From: Candidatus Sericytochromatia bacterium S15B-MN24 CBMW_12
GTDB taxonomy: Bacteria; Cyanobacteriota; Sericytochromatia; S15B-MN24; UBA4093
DNA: 64,000 nucleotides
Direction: 5' to 3'
Assembly: GCA_002083825.1 (NCBI GenBank)
Contig: DAZV01000022.1
Span: 1 to 64,000, forward strand
The notes under the pieces were generated by a model that was not told the origin of the DNA, searched no databases, and saw only the letters and a list, made by a program, of their open reading frames with translations. Position numbers and translations under genes: made by a program. Positions 1 through 8,925 of the stretch are shown here, one piece after another (position 1 is the stretch's first letter; every line of letters begins with the position of its first letter).

Positions 1-23
1 TTCCCCGCCCTCGACAGTAATTA

Positions 24-62
24 AACGGTGCAAGCTGTCTCAGCCATTATTGGCACAGAGGG
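24..62. repeat. 39-bp dispersed repeat, copy A
   Basis: About 33 of 39 bases match the stretch at 15985-16023, in the same orientation. The exact shared blocks are CAAGCTGTCTCAGC and GGCACAGAGGG, separated by the same 7-nt gap. The stop codon of the SBBP lipoprotein gene (40-42) lies inside this copy. It is probably the end of a mobile element or a recombination scar; the family is not recognised. Confidence 0.65.
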
Positions 63-582
63 AACCGAACTGCCGAGTCCAGAGTTCGTTGCCATCGGCA
101 TCGTACTTCCGCACGAAGGCGTCGCGATCGCCTGAACTGACTTGCCCAGGAAGCGTGCCATGGGTTAGTCCTGTGACGTATACCCCGCCGGCGTCGACAG
201 AAATGCGCCTCGCTAGGTCATCGGTTGGAGTACCGAACTGCCGAGTCCAGATCACGTTGCCACTGAAGTCGTACTTCCGAACGAAGACGTCCGTACCCCC
301 TGAGTTGCTCTGTCCCGGAAGAGCGCCGCCCGTGAGTCCTGCGACGTACACCCCGGTGGCGTCGACGGCGGTTCCAAGGGCCTGTTCAAAGAAAGAAGTG
401 CCGAACTGTCGAAACCAGTCGATAGTCCCTTCTTGAGAGGGGGTGCTCTGCACCTTGATTCCCGTCTTTCCGTCGAGCGTGTCCCTGGAAACCGGTGTGG
501 AAGCGGGTGGCGGTGGTGCTTGGCTACACCCCAGGATAGCCGTCATCAGGGTGCCCGTAAGCAGCGGACGAAGATTTCTCAT
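40..582 (-). CDS. SBBP (beta-propeller repeat) lipoprotein, C-terminally cut short
   Basis: The start at 582 gives MRNLRPLLTGTLMTAILGC, a signal peptide with lipobox ILGC, so this is probably an exported lipoprotein. The mature part carries about 50-residue SBBP-type repeats with the recurring pattern VDAxGVYVxGLTxGxLPGQ, a conserved FVRKYD segment and a WTRQFG ending. Two full repeats are present and a third begins, but the frame ends in LCANNG inside the dispersed repeat at 24-62. SBBP proteins normally have many more repeats. The gene therefore looks truncated by a rearrangement. No function beyond a surface or structural beta-propeller can be assigned. Confidence 0.7.
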   Translation of the reverse strand: MRNLRPLLTGTLMTAILGCSQAPPPPASTPVSRDTLDGKTGIKVQSTPSQEGTIDWFRQFGTSFFEQALGTAVDATGVYVAGLTGGALPGQSNSGGTDVFVRKYDFSGNVIWTRQFGTPTDDLARRISVDAGGVYVTGLTHGTLPGQVSSGDRDAFVRKYDADGNELWTRQFGSLCANNG

Positions 583-686
583 GTGACTCCCTCTCTGAAT
601 AACGATTGATCGCACCTTGGTTAAATATGCAGCAACCCTCTCCTTCGGAGTAGAACCAAGCGATCAAGGGATTTTGTCACGCTGAT

Positions 687-782
687 TTATTCGCCCTCCC
701 TCCCAACTGGTAAGGACCACTCGAAGCATTGAACGTCTCGGAGGCGCGTCGTCATGCACTTCAGGTTCAACGTATAAGGCAT
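687..782 (-). other. Short ORF (31 aa) similar to a second short ORF near 10.4 kb
   Basis: The 31-codon frame ends with a KC-x9-QC-x-EW pattern (KCMTTRLRDVQCFEW). The minus-strand frame at 10371-10454 has the same spacing (KCIVRHFYSAQCLEW), and the DNA also matches in register. No ribosome binding site decides whether it is expressed. It may be the C-terminal stump of a dead gene family or a small cysteine peptide. Confidence 0.3.
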
Positions 783-798
783 AAGCAAGATGCTAGCT

Positions 799-841
799 TA
801 AACGACGAGCGGCTCTCAGATTGAGAGCCGCTCGTCGTTTA
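799..841 (-). terminator. Perfect 20-bp hairpin at the end of the MocR gene
   Basis: 799-818 is the exact reverse complement of 822-841, with a GAT loop. The stop codon of the MocR-type gene (839-841) lies in the stem. No T-run follows on either strand, so it is an untypical intrinsic terminator or a transcript-end stabiliser. Confidence 0.55.
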
Positions 842-2296
842 GCCTGCAACCGCTCGTGCCAACCGCACGATTCCCTCCTCGATCGCCGGTTCTGTCAGGT
901 GAGCGTAGCCCAACACAAACTGTCCACCCGGTGCGGACCGGGCATAGTACGGGGCCGCACTGGCGAGGCCGACACCCTCCGCCGTAGCCCGCGCTAGCAC
1001 TTCGCAATCTGGCAGCCCACTCTCTAGCGAGATCAACAGATGCATGCCGCTCTGCCCGCCGAGAAACCGGACGCGATCGCCCAAATGCCGCGCGAGCGCC
1101 TGGATCAGACATGCGCGTCGTGCCGCGTACAGCGTTCTCATCCGACGGACATGCCGCCCGAGGTGGCCCTCGCGGATGAAGTCAGCGAGCACGGCTTGCT
1201 CAAGCAGTGGAGCATGGCGATCAGTTAGCCACTTGGCTCGTGAAACCAGCCCTACCAGGGCCGTGGGCACGATAAGGTAGCCCAGGCGCAGACCAGGGAA
1301 GAGTACTTTCGAGAAGGTGCCGACGTAGAGCACCCGGCCATGGCGGTCGAGGCCCTGTAGCGCGGGGATGGGGCGATCGCTGTAGCGATACTCACTGTCA
1401 TAGTCATCTTCCAGGACCAGCGCCCCGGCCCGGTCGGCCCACGCGATCAGCGCGAGCCGGCGCGCGAGGGAAAGCACGGCACCCGTAGGGAACTGATGCG
1501 ACGGTGTCGTATGGACCAACCGGACGCCTGACCGCGGCAGCCCATCGACCAGGAGACCGGCCTCATCCACGGGGACAGGAACGAGGTCCGCGCCGTAAGC
1601 TCCGAAAACATGCCGCGCCCCCAGGTAACCCGGCTCCTCGATGACCACGCGATCGCCCGGGTTCACGAACAACCGGGCTGTCAGATCGAGCGCCTGCTGT
1701 GAGCCGCCCACGATCACGATCTGATCGGGATGGCAGGTCACGGCTCGCACCCGCGACACGTACTCAGCGATCGCCGCTCGCAGGGGGGAATACCCGCGGG
1801 CGTCCTCCTCGTAGCCGAGCGGGACATTGCCATTCCGCAAGCACCGCTGGGTCAACGCTCGCCACACGTCGAGCGGAAACTGGTCGAGTGCCGGACCGCC
1901 AGCGTGCATGAAGGCGATTGGAGCAGATGCCGCCGCGACGCGCAAGGCGCCGGTTTCGGCGATTCGCCGGCCGTAGTCCGAGAGGGGATAGGCCGTTGAG
2001 GCCGCGGGCGCCGCCGGGCCAGCTGGACTGGCTTCCAACTGTCGCTCGGGCAGCTCCGTCGAGACATAGGTGCCAGCCCCCAAGCGCGAGGTCAGGTACC
2101 CTTCCACCAGCAGCAGGTCGAAGGCCAGCGTCGTCGTGCTGCGGGAAACCCCCAGCGATGCGGCCAGCGTGCGCGAGGAGGGCAAGCGCTCGCCCGGTGC
2201 GAGCTGCCCGGAGAGTATCGCCGAGCGTATCGCGCCGTACAGTTGTTGATACAACGGATCGGGTCCGGTGGGGTCGAGCAGGAAGGTCAGCGTCAT
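839..2296 (-). CDS. MocR/PdxR-type regulator: GntR winged helix fused to a class I aminotransferase fold
   Basis: The start ATG at 2296 follows GGGGAAA; an ATG 48 nt further upstream lies in the operator. The N-terminus is a GntR winged helix (PLYQQLYGAIRSAILSGQL, then LPSSRTLAASLGVSRST). About 350 residues of fold-type I aminotransferase follow, with EDDYDSEYRY and the PLP-lysine segment GTFSKVLFPGLRLGY. The 485-aa length is typical for MocR proteins. PdxR members sense pyridoxal phosphate and control vitamin B6 genes, and the divergent neighbour is a PNPOx-fold protein, which fits. The true effector is inferred, not shown. Confidence 0.85.
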   Translation of the reverse strand: MTLTFLLDPTGPDPLYQQLYGAIRSAILSGQLAPGERLPSSRTLAASLGVSRSTTTLAFDLLLVEGYLTSRLGAGTYVSTELPERQLEASPAGPAAPAASTAYPLSDYGRRIAETGALRVAAASAPIAFMHAGGPALDQFPLDVWRALTQRCLRNGNVPLGYEEDARGYSPLRAAIAEYVSRVRAVTCHPDQIVIVGGSQQALDLTARLFVNPGDRVVIEEPGYLGARHVFGAYGADLVPVPVDEAGLLVDGLPRSGVRLVHTTPSHQFPTGAVLSLARRLALIAWADRAGALVLEDDYDSEYRYSDRPIPALQGLDRHGRVLYVGTFSKVLFPGLRLGYLIVPTALVGLVSRAKWLTDRHAPLLEQAVLADFIREGHLGRHVRRMRTLYAARRACLIQALARHLGDRVRFLGGQSGMHLLISLESGLPDCEVLARATAEGVGLASAAPYYARSAPGGQFVLGYAHLTEPAIEEGIVRLARAVAG

Positions 2297-2310
2297 GGCG
2301 TTTCCCCGTA

Positions 2311-2387
2311 AATTGGACTGGTCAAGATATCTTGAATTGGACATTTAGGAGATCCAATTTCGCACCTATGATGAAGGCAGTCCAGTC
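2311..2387. promoter_or_regulatory. MocR-type operator array in the divergent promoter region
   Basis: Direct repeats AATTGGAC at 2311-2318 and 2335-2342 flank a perfect 14-bp palindrome TCAAGATATCTTGA (2322-2335). An inverted copy ATCCAATT lies at 2352-2359 and GTCCAG at about 2381. MocR proteins such as TauR and PdxR bind direct repeats with a CTGGAC-like core, so autoregulation plus control of the divergent gene is likely. Confidence 0.55.
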
Positions 2388-2413
2388 CCCCCTTACACCG
2401 ACGGAGGCCACCG

Positions 2414-3100
2414 ATGACCCTACCGCCTTTTTCTCGGACCGATCGCACCACGCTCAAGCGTCGGCCTCAACGCGGCAGCTACGACCCCGAACTCGTGCAT
2501 GCCATCCTCGATGAGGGCCTGGTTTGCCATGTGGGCTTCGTCGTAGACGGCTTGCCCTTCGTCATCCCCAGTTCCTACTGGCGCATCGGCAACCGCCTCT
2601 ACCTGCACAGTGCCCCGGCCAGCCGCATGCTGCAGCAATTGCAGCAGGGCGTCGACGTCTGTGTGACGGTCACCCTGCTGGACGGCCTGGTGCTAGCGCG
2701 TTCGGCCCTTCACCACTCCATGAACTACCGCTCGGTGGTAATCTTCGGACGCGCCGAGAGGGTTGAATCCGAGGCAGAGAAATTGAGCGCCTTGGAGGCC
2801 TTTTTGGACCATGTCGTGCCCGGGCGCGCCGCCGAGGTTCGGCCGCCAAACCCCACCGAAGCGGCTGGGACAGCGATCCTGGCGATCGCGATCGAGGAGG
2901 CCTCCGCGAAGGTGCGGACCGGACCGCCGGTCGACGACGCTCGCGACATGGATTGGCCGGTTTGGGCCGGCGAAGTTCCGTTGCAAATGGTGGAAGCTCA
3001 GCCGAAAGCCTCGCCGGATCTGAGGTTCGAGGGGCCCGTGCCGGCTTATGCCCGAGATTACGCACGCACGCGGAGGGACCGCGCCTCGGGTGCATCGTGA
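2414..3100 (+). CDS. Pyridoxamine 5'-phosphate oxidase-like FMN-binding split-barrel protein (NimA-type family)
   Basis: The protein has 228 residues. It contains the split-barrel pattern of the Pyridox_ox_2 group: LVCHVGFVVDGLPFVIPSSY, NRLYLHSAPASRML, then ARSALHHSMNYRSVVIFGRA. Relatives bind FMN, F420 or heme and reduce small molecules such as nitroimidazoles. It is divergent from the MocR-type regulator and shares its operator region, so it is probably that regulator's target. The substrate is unknown. Pathway membership in B6 salvage is possible but not shown. Confidence 0.75.
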   Translation: MTLPPFSRTDRTTLKRRPQRGSYDPELVHAILDEGLVCHVGFVVDGLPFVIPSSYWRIGNRLYLHSAPASRMLQQLQQGVDVCVTVTLLDGLVLARSALHHSMNYRSVVIFGRAERVESEAEKLSALEAFLDHVVPGRAAEVRPPNPTEAAGTAILAIAIEEASAKVRTGPPVDDARDMDWPVWAGEVPLQMVEAQPKASPDLRFEGPVPAYARDYARTRRDRASGAS

Positions 3101-3176
3101 CCCCGCCCTCTATCTGCGAGGGACGGCTCCATCTAACCTCGTTATGGTTAACCGTAGCTCTGTCAGTGGGGGCGCA

Positions 3177-4305
3177 ATGAACCGTTCAATTCATCTCCTG
3201 GCCATTGTTCTCGTCTCTGTCTCCGGTTGCGCGCCATCACAACGGCCGCCCATCACCTCACCAGCGATCGCACAGCCCTCGGACGCCAACGTCGATGCTC
3301 CGACCCAGCAGGAGTCCGGTCCTCTGGCCCGGTTGAGAGAAAAGCTCGTCGAGAAGCTCTCGAACGATCGGCTGGCATTCGTCACGTCGCTCGGCCCGGA
3401 CGGCCAACTCGCGCTCTACGACCAGGAGAATGACGACGTCTGGTTTTATCCGGGAGCCGGCACGGGAAGCATGGCCAACGCCTACGAGTTCGCTCCGAAC
3501 CAGTTCACCTACGAGTTGGACAACGTGATCTACGCCTACGACGCCGAGCAAGAGCTGCGCATCCAGCTCTTCGATCCGCGCGCCGTCGGCGGCTTCGCGT
3601 TCTATCCCCTGCCCGACGTCCGCGGCAACATGTATTGCCTCGGTACCGACGATCCCGCCCAGGCGCTACTGGGCCGGGGGCAGCTCTACAAATTCAACGG
3701 CGCCCTCCCAAACCAGTTGCACGCCATGCGTGAAAAGCTCGTCGCGAGAGTCGGGTCGACCGTCCAGCGACTGGGCGACTTGCGGGGACTGCTGGCGAGC
3801 AGCACCGAAGCGGGCGTGCTGAGAGGTGGACGCGACCGCCGGCAAGCTCGTCTTCACGACCGGTGACGGCAGCCTCTTCCTGTACGACACGCGAAATCCT
3901 CAGGTCTTCCAGCTCCGGACCAACCGGGAATTCGACCGGGGTGAAGCGCGATTCACGACCATCTCTCCGCTGTTCGGGCGCTTCGTCGCGTGGGAGGACC
4001 GCGTCACGCACGGCGTCTACCTGCTCGACCTCGAGAACGGGAATGTCCAGACGCTGCCCTATCCGGACCTCTTGCCCGGCCTCGACGCGGATTCAACGGT
4101 CCTGGCGCGCGTCCCGTTCTTCTACGGCGCCGACCCATTCCACCTCTATGTTTCTGTCATCCGGAACGATGCCACCTTCCGCATCTACGAGTACGCCATC
4201 TACGCCGAGACGATTCTCAACCTCACGCTGCTCAACGTGTTCAGCGCGCCCTTGCAGTTCCGCCTTACCCCGGGCGTCCTGCAGCGCATCCCGCAGCCGC
4301 TGTGA
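3177..4305 (+). pseudogene. Beta-propeller-like lipoprotein, paralogue A, frameshifted
   Basis: The start at 3177 gives MNRSIHLLAIVLVSVSGC, a signal peptide with lipobox. The first frame matches the paralogues at 4689 and 24772 (DVWFYPGAGTGSMANAYEF, VGGFAFYPLPD, MYCLGTDDP). At 3825/3826 one extra G shifts the frame. Removing it restores GVLRVDATAGKLVFTTGDG and then FLYDTR and VAWEDRVTHGVYLLDLENG, all matching the paralogues, through to the stop at 4305. It is either a genuine recent pseudogene or a sequencing error. Each half would otherwise be an incomplete propeller. The family's function is unknown. Confidence 0.75.
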
Positions 4306-4324
4306 CGTGGCGGCACGACGTCGC

Positions 4325-4684
4325 TCAGAAAGGGCCCGTTCCCAGGTAGATGCTCGTGAACATCAGGGCACCGATGACGCAGAGCACGACGGCGAGCGAC
4401 AGCGCCACGCGAGGGCGCGGGACGCCGAGACCGCGCAACGTCCCAACGTATTGCCATGCCGCGGCCCCGATGGTCAGCGTGCCCAGCGCGATCAGCGTGA
4501 GCCCCAGGTTGCGCGGCGCGTGCGGCCGGGCGAAGCCCTCGGCCTGTCGCAAGTACTCGAAGAACTTGTAGATCGAGAAACCGAACCCAAACATCGAGAT
4601 CGCCGTCCTCACCCAGGCGAGAAAGGTTCGCTCCGCCGCCAGCACCGTTCGCTGGAGCGCGAGTTGGCTCGAATCGATCGCCAT
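4325..4684 (-). CDS. DUF202/YidH-type small membrane protein
   Basis: The start at 4684 follows AGGAGG by about 10 nt. The 119-aa product has the DUF202 signature LAAERTFLAWVRTAISMFGFG and three hydrophobic helices, so it sits in the inner membrane. Its start lies 4 nt after the stop of the lipoprotein gene 4689-5780, making a two-gene unit. DUF202 proteins have no established biochemical role. Confidence 0.8.
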   Translation of the reverse strand: MAIDSSQLALQRTVLAAERTFLAWVRTAISMFGFGFSIYKFFEYLRQAEGFARPHAPRNLGLTLIALGTLTIGAAAWQYVGTLRGLGVPRPRVALSLAVVLCVIGALMFTSIYLGTGPF

Positions 4685-4688
4685 GCCG

Positions 4689-5780
4689 TCAACCCTCCTC
4701 TCGCCGCCCCGTCGTCGTCTCGAACGCATCGAGCGCGAGCAGGATCGCGAGCGATTCCGTACGAATGTCGTAGAGCACGAGAAACGCGCCTCCCTCTTCC
4801 GAAGGAGGCTGGACACTGAAGACGATCCGGTAGGCGTCGATGAAACTGGGGGCAGGATCGATCGAGCCACCGTTGGCGCCGTTCAGGTAAGGCACCACGT
4901 CGACGTGACCGTTCCACAAATCGAGGACGCAGGTCCTGCGGGTGCTCAGGTCTTGCCAGACCACGTAGCGGTTCTGATAGGGATCGACGCGCGGCGAATC
5001 GGCGAAGGCGGGCTGATCCAGAATCGACGTCGGCAACAGATTCAGGACCGTGTGATCGTCGGTGCGGTAGAGGTAGAGCCCGCCGTCGGCGGTCGAGAAA
5101 ACGGCGAATCCCCCCTTGTTCGCGATGCGCAACGACGTCACGCCGCCATGGGCGTCGGCCAGGGCGTTGATTGGGGCGATGGCCACGACCTTGCTCAGCC
5201 CGTCGCCGTCCCGGGGCGCGTGATAATCACCGCTCGCCGGCGGAGTCGGCGCGAAGGCGGCATAGGCAAAGCCGATCCCCTGATCGGCGAGGTCCGGATC
5301 GGCCGTGCCGAGAAAGTAGAGCGCGTCGCGCTTGTCGATCGACGGCGAGAAGGCGAACCCGCCCACCTCGCGCCCGTCGACGAGCGTGACGCGCTCCTCG
5401 CGGTTCACGTCGTAGAGCACGATATCCCCATCCAGGTCATAGAAAAAGACGAATGGATAGGGCTCGCTGACGCTTCCGAGCCCCTCTCCCGCTTGAGGAA
5501 AGAACGTCACGTCGTGCGTATCCATCCGATACCGCGCCAGGATCGACGTGCCGCCCGTGTCGAAGGCGAAGGCGTAATGGTCGGCCGGCTCGGGAGCCGC
5601 CCCGGACGTCGCCGGCGGCGTGACGACGAGGCCGGGGAACACGGTTCCTCGCCATGAGGCTGGCCCCGGCGACTCGAGCGAGCGGCCATCCGTCGCCGGA
5701 GTCGGGACGGGCCCGCAAGCCCAAAGCCGGGTCAGTGCGAGGATGCCGGTCATCAGCGTAATCGCGCGTACGACATGCAA
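4689..5780 (-). CDS. Beta-propeller-like lipoprotein, paralogue B
   Basis: A TTG start at 5780, preceded by GGAGAG, gives LHVVRAITLMTGILALTRLWAC, a lipoprotein signal with lipobox-like LWAC. Upstream in-frame ATGs give no better signal peptide. About 340 mature residues share with paralogues A (3177) and C (24772) the segments VGGFAFSPSIDKRDALYFLG, TADPDLADQGIGFAY, FSTADGGLYLYRTDDH and VVWQDLSTRRTCVLDLWNG. The repeating short strands resemble a TolB/YncE-like propeller. It probably faces the periplasm. The gene is coupled to the DUF202 gene downstream. The function is not known. Confidence 0.75.
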   Translation of the reverse strand: MHVVRAITLMTGILALTRLWACGPVPTPATDGRSLESPGPASWRGTVFPGLVVTPPATSGAAPEPADHYAFAFDTGGTSILARYRMDTHDVTFFPQAGEGLGSVSEPYPFVFFYDLDGDIVLYDVNREERVTLVDGREVGGFAFSPSIDKRDALYFLGTADPDLADQGIGFAYAAFAPTPPASGDYHAPRDGDGLSKVVAIAPINALADAHGGVTSLRIANKGGFAVFSTADGGLYLYRTDDHTVLNLLPTSILDQPAFADSPRVDPYQNRYVVWQDLSTRRTCVLDLWNGHVDVVPYLNGANGGSIDPAPSFIDAYRIVFSVQPPSEEGGAFLVLYDIRTESLAILLALDAFETTTGRREEG

Positions 5781-5874
5781 GGGCGACTCTCCATGAAAAA
5801 CAGCGACTGCCCCTCTGTCGACCTTAACCGACAAATAGACTTCGCGCCTCCAAGATATGGCAAATCTTGTTGAC

Positions 5875-6549
5875 TCATGTCGACCGGTACGCGCTCACCC
5901 CGTCCTCGACGCTCCGGAAGAAATGCTGGGGGCCGATCCGAGCCACCAGTCCCGCACGCTGGAGCTGGGAGTAGAAGGGCGCATGGACCCGGGCGAACGC
6001 GAGCGTGACGCCCTGGGCGCAAAGCTCGTCGGCGAAGTCCGCGAGCATGTCGAGCGACGTCACGTCGGCGCCGGTCACGGCCTCCGCGTCGACGAGCAAC
6101 GCGAGGGCGATCGCTCCGGGCAAGAGGGCCCTCAGGTCGACCAGGGGCGGGCGAAACTTCTCGATGAACGGCAATCCGGCCGGAATCGCTCCGATCGTCT
6201 CCACCCCCCGAGCCTGAAGCTGCAGGCCCCAGGAGAGGGGAGGGGAGAGCGCCGTGACCAGGAAGATCCCCGGGAATCGGGGCGAGACCTGACACAGGAC
6301 GACCAGGGTCACGAAGGTGGTCAACCCGATCCCGAAGGTCCACGGGTGAATCTCGGGCAGCCGCCCGGCGTCTTCCCAGAGCTGTGGCAGGACGTGCATG
6401 GTCTCGAGACGCATGCCGAGCAGGCGCTCTCCCTGGTCGGCCATGATCGTGAGGCCGGTGCCCGCCATGAATCCCGTCAGGATGGGCAGGGACAGGAAGT
6501 CGGCCAGGAAGCCCAGGCGGGCGTGCCGACGCCCGCCCGCCCCCTCGTA
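5875..6549 (-). pseudogene. SulP-family anion permease remnant (5'-truncated, internally deleted) with STAS domain
   Basis: The frame opens directly after the sulfatase stop codon and in the same phase. It starts inside the permease core with RLGFLADFLSLPILTGFMAG, a typical SulP segment. A few hydrophobic helices follow, then the sequence jumps to a STAS-like domain (VTSLDMLADFADELCAQGVT). Intact SulP proteins have about 550 residues and 10-14 helices; only about 220 remain. The first third and several later helices are missing. Position after a sulfatase suggests that it once imported the released sulfate. A start at 6468 would only give a fragment. Confidence 0.7.
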
Positions 6550-8886
6550 TCAGTCGCGCGCCAGCATGGCGGCCAGCTCACGCTCCATGTCACGGTAGCG
6601 CTCACCGCTGACGTCCACCAGGACGCGCTTGAGCGTGCCTCCCTTGAAGGCGAAGGGCGCCTGATAGTCGTCCGTCACGGGCTGGCCGCTGTTGCGCCCC
6701 ACCTCCAGCTTGGCGCTGAGCCCGAACTTTCCGGGTTGAGTCTGGATCCGGGCTTCGCCGATCATCTCGTCGTCGAGGTAGAGTGCCGCCGTGCCCACGG
6801 GGATGTTGCCTTCGCGGCTTTCGAGTCGGAAGCGCACGCCCAGTAGGTGCTTCCCCCGCGGCAGGTCGACGGACGAGGTGACTTTCTGAAGCTTGTCTCC
6901 CAGCCAGTTATAGACGTAGTGGAGCTTGCCGCCCTGGATGAACAGGGTGTGCCCTCCGAAGCGGCTTCCCTCGCAGAACAGCACGCCCTCCGCCTCGGGT
7001 GAGTCGAGGCTCACCTCGGCGGCGATGTTGAAGGAGCGAGCCCGGATGTCGGGTGCCACGGCCTCGGGCACCGCCGTGCCGGGATAATAGACGTAGTGAT
7101 CCCGCGGCTTGGACGGCTGAGGACGGGGGGTGCCGAGGAGTTCGATCGCCGTGCGGTCGTCGAGGGGGATCCCGCGATACAGACCCGCCAGCATGTTCCA
7201 GATGGCCTTCATCTGCTCGAGGCGTTCGGGGTGCTGGTCGACCAGATTTCGCATCTGGCTGCGGTCTTCCTGGAGGTTGAACAATTCCCATCGGTCCGCG
7301 CCGAAGTGTCCCCAGCCCGAGGGGGCCGCGGCATGGATCGTGTTGGCTTGCCATCCTTGATACCAGACGGCCCGGGTGCCGAGCATGGTGTAGAACTGGG
7401 CGTCCTTCGCCGTCGGAGCCTTGGCGTCGTCGAACGTGTGCTTGAAGCTCACTCCCTCGAGGGGGCTCTGCACGTAGCCTTTGACCTCGGCAGGAGGCTC
7501 GATGCCCAGGCAGTCGTATAGGGTCGGCACGATGTCGATCGCATGGGCGTACTGGTCGCGCACCTCGCCCCGGGCCTTGATGCCTTTCGGCCACGAGACG
7601 ATCATCGGGTCCGAGGTTCCGCCCTGGTGGCTGGAGAAGCGCTTCCACAGCTTGAAGGGCGTGTTGAAGGCCATCGCCCAGCCCGTCGGGTAATGGTTGT
7701 AAGTCTTCTCGGTCCCCAGCACGTCGAGGAACTTCATGTTCTCCGCGATCGTGTCCGGGACTCCGTTGAAGAACTTCATCTCGTTGACCGAGCCGTTCGG
7801 GCCGCCCTCGCCGCTCGCGCCGTTGTCGGAGACGACCACGACGATCGTGTTTTCCAGTTGGCCGGTCTCCTCGAGGTAGTCGAGCAACCGCCCGATCTGG
7901 GCATCGGTGTAGCTGACGAACCCCGCGTAAACCTCGGCCATGCGGGCGTACAGCTTTTTCTCGTCCGCCGAAAGCGTTTCCCAGGGCCGCACGGTATCGC
8001 CTTCCGGCCAGGGCTTACCGTCGGGGCTTCGCAAATCGGCGTAGGGGTTGAGTGGCGGCAACTGCGTGTTCTCGGGGACCATGCCAAGCTTCTTTTGGTT
8101 GGCGAGCACGAGGTCGCGGTACTTCTCGTATCCCATGTCGAACTTGCCCTTGTATCGGTCCGCCCACTCGGGCCAGACGTGGTGCGGGGCGTGTCCGGCG
8201 CCTGGGCAGAAGTACATCAGCCAGGGCTTGTCCGGGGCGATCGCCTTGGCGTCCTGGATGAACGTGAGCGCCTTGTCTGCCAGGTCCTTGCTGAGGTGGT
8301 AACCCTCCTTCGGCGTGGCGGGCGGCTCGACCGGATGGTTGTCGTAGACCAGATCGGGATACCATTGATCCGTCTCGCCGCCCAGAAAGCCGTAGAAGCG
8401 CTCGAAACCTCGTCCCAGCGGCCAGCGGATCTTGGAGCTGGCCAGGTTTTCCTCTTCTTCGGGCGTCAGATGCCATTTGCCGATGGCGAAGGTGTTCCAA
8501 CCCCGCTCCATCAGCACTTCGGAGAGCAGGGCGTTCTCGAAGGGCACGCGGCCGTTGAAGCCTGGAAAGCCGCTGGTCGCCTCGGTGATGCAGGCCATGC
8601 CGTTGCTCGTGGCGTTGCGCCCGGTCATGAGGCACGAACGGGTGGGCGAGCAGAGCGCCGTGGTATGGAACTGGCTGTAGCGCAGCCCCTGGTCCGCGAG
8701 GCGCTTCATGTTCGGCACCTCGATCAGGCCGCCGTACAGGTCGAAGGCCCCGAATCCGACGTCGTCCCAGACGATGTACAGGACGTTGGGCGCCCCTTCC
8801 GTAGCCTTCGGGGCCTCGTAGGGAGACCAATCGGGCACCGAGTCGCGGATGTCGAGGCTGATCTTCCCCTTGAATGCCTTGGTCAT
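6550..8886 (-). CDS. Type I (formylglycine) sulfatase, arylsulfatase family
   Basis: The 778-aa product hydrolyses sulfate esters. Metal ligands D41-D42 lie in YIVWDDVGFG. The sulfatase signature CSPTRSCLMTGRN starts at C79, the residue that must be oxidised to formylglycine. GHAPHHVWPEWADRYKG and VVVSDNGASGEGGPNGS are further active-site segments. A C-terminal beta-rich domain (about 600-778) may bind the substrate. No signal peptide is visible, so it is probably cytoplasmic. It lies 39 nt downstream of its putative maturase (8926-10239), and the two form an operon. The Cys-type signature suits anaerobic maturation. The natural substrate cannot be told. Confidence 0.92.
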   Translation of the reverse strand: MTKAFKGKISLDIRDSVPDWSPYEAPKATEGAPNVLYIVWDDVGFGAFDLYGGLIEVPNMKRLADQGLRYSQFHTTALCSPTRSCLMTGRNATSNGMACITEATSGFPGFNGRVPFENALLSEVLMERGWNTFAIGKWHLTPEEEENLASSKIRWPLGRGFERFYGFLGGETDQWYPDLVYDNHPVEPPATPKEGYHLSKDLADKALTFIQDAKAIAPDKPWLMYFCPGAGHAPHHVWPEWADRYKGKFDMGYEKYRDLVLANQKKLGMVPENTQLPPLNPYADLRSPDGKPWPEGDTVRPWETLSADEKKLYARMAEVYAGFVSYTDAQIGRLLDYLEETGQLENTIVVVVSDNGASGEGGPNGSVNEMKFFNGVPDTIAENMKFLDVLGTEKTYNHYPTGWAMAFNTPFKLWKRFSSHQGGTSDPMIVSWPKGIKARGEVRDQYAHAIDIVPTLYDCLGIEPPAEVKGYVQSPLEGVSFKHTFDDAKAPTAKDAQFYTMLGTRAVWYQGWQANTIHAAAPSGWGHFGADRWELFNLQEDRSQMRNLVDQHPERLEQMKAIWNMLAGLYRGIPLDDRTAIELLGTPRPQPSKPRDHYVYYPGTAVPEAVAPDIRARSFNIAAEVSLDSPEAEGVLFCEGSRFGGHTLFIQGGKLHYVYNWLGDKLQKVTSSVDLPRGKHLLGVRFRLESREGNIPVGTAALYLDDEMIGEARIQTQPGKFGLSAKLEVGRNSGQPVTDDYQAPFAFKGGTLKRVLVDVSGERYRDMERELAAMLARD

Positions 8887-8925
8887 CCTTCCTCCTTGAG
8901 CCTGGCTCAGGCTCTCGACTGCATG

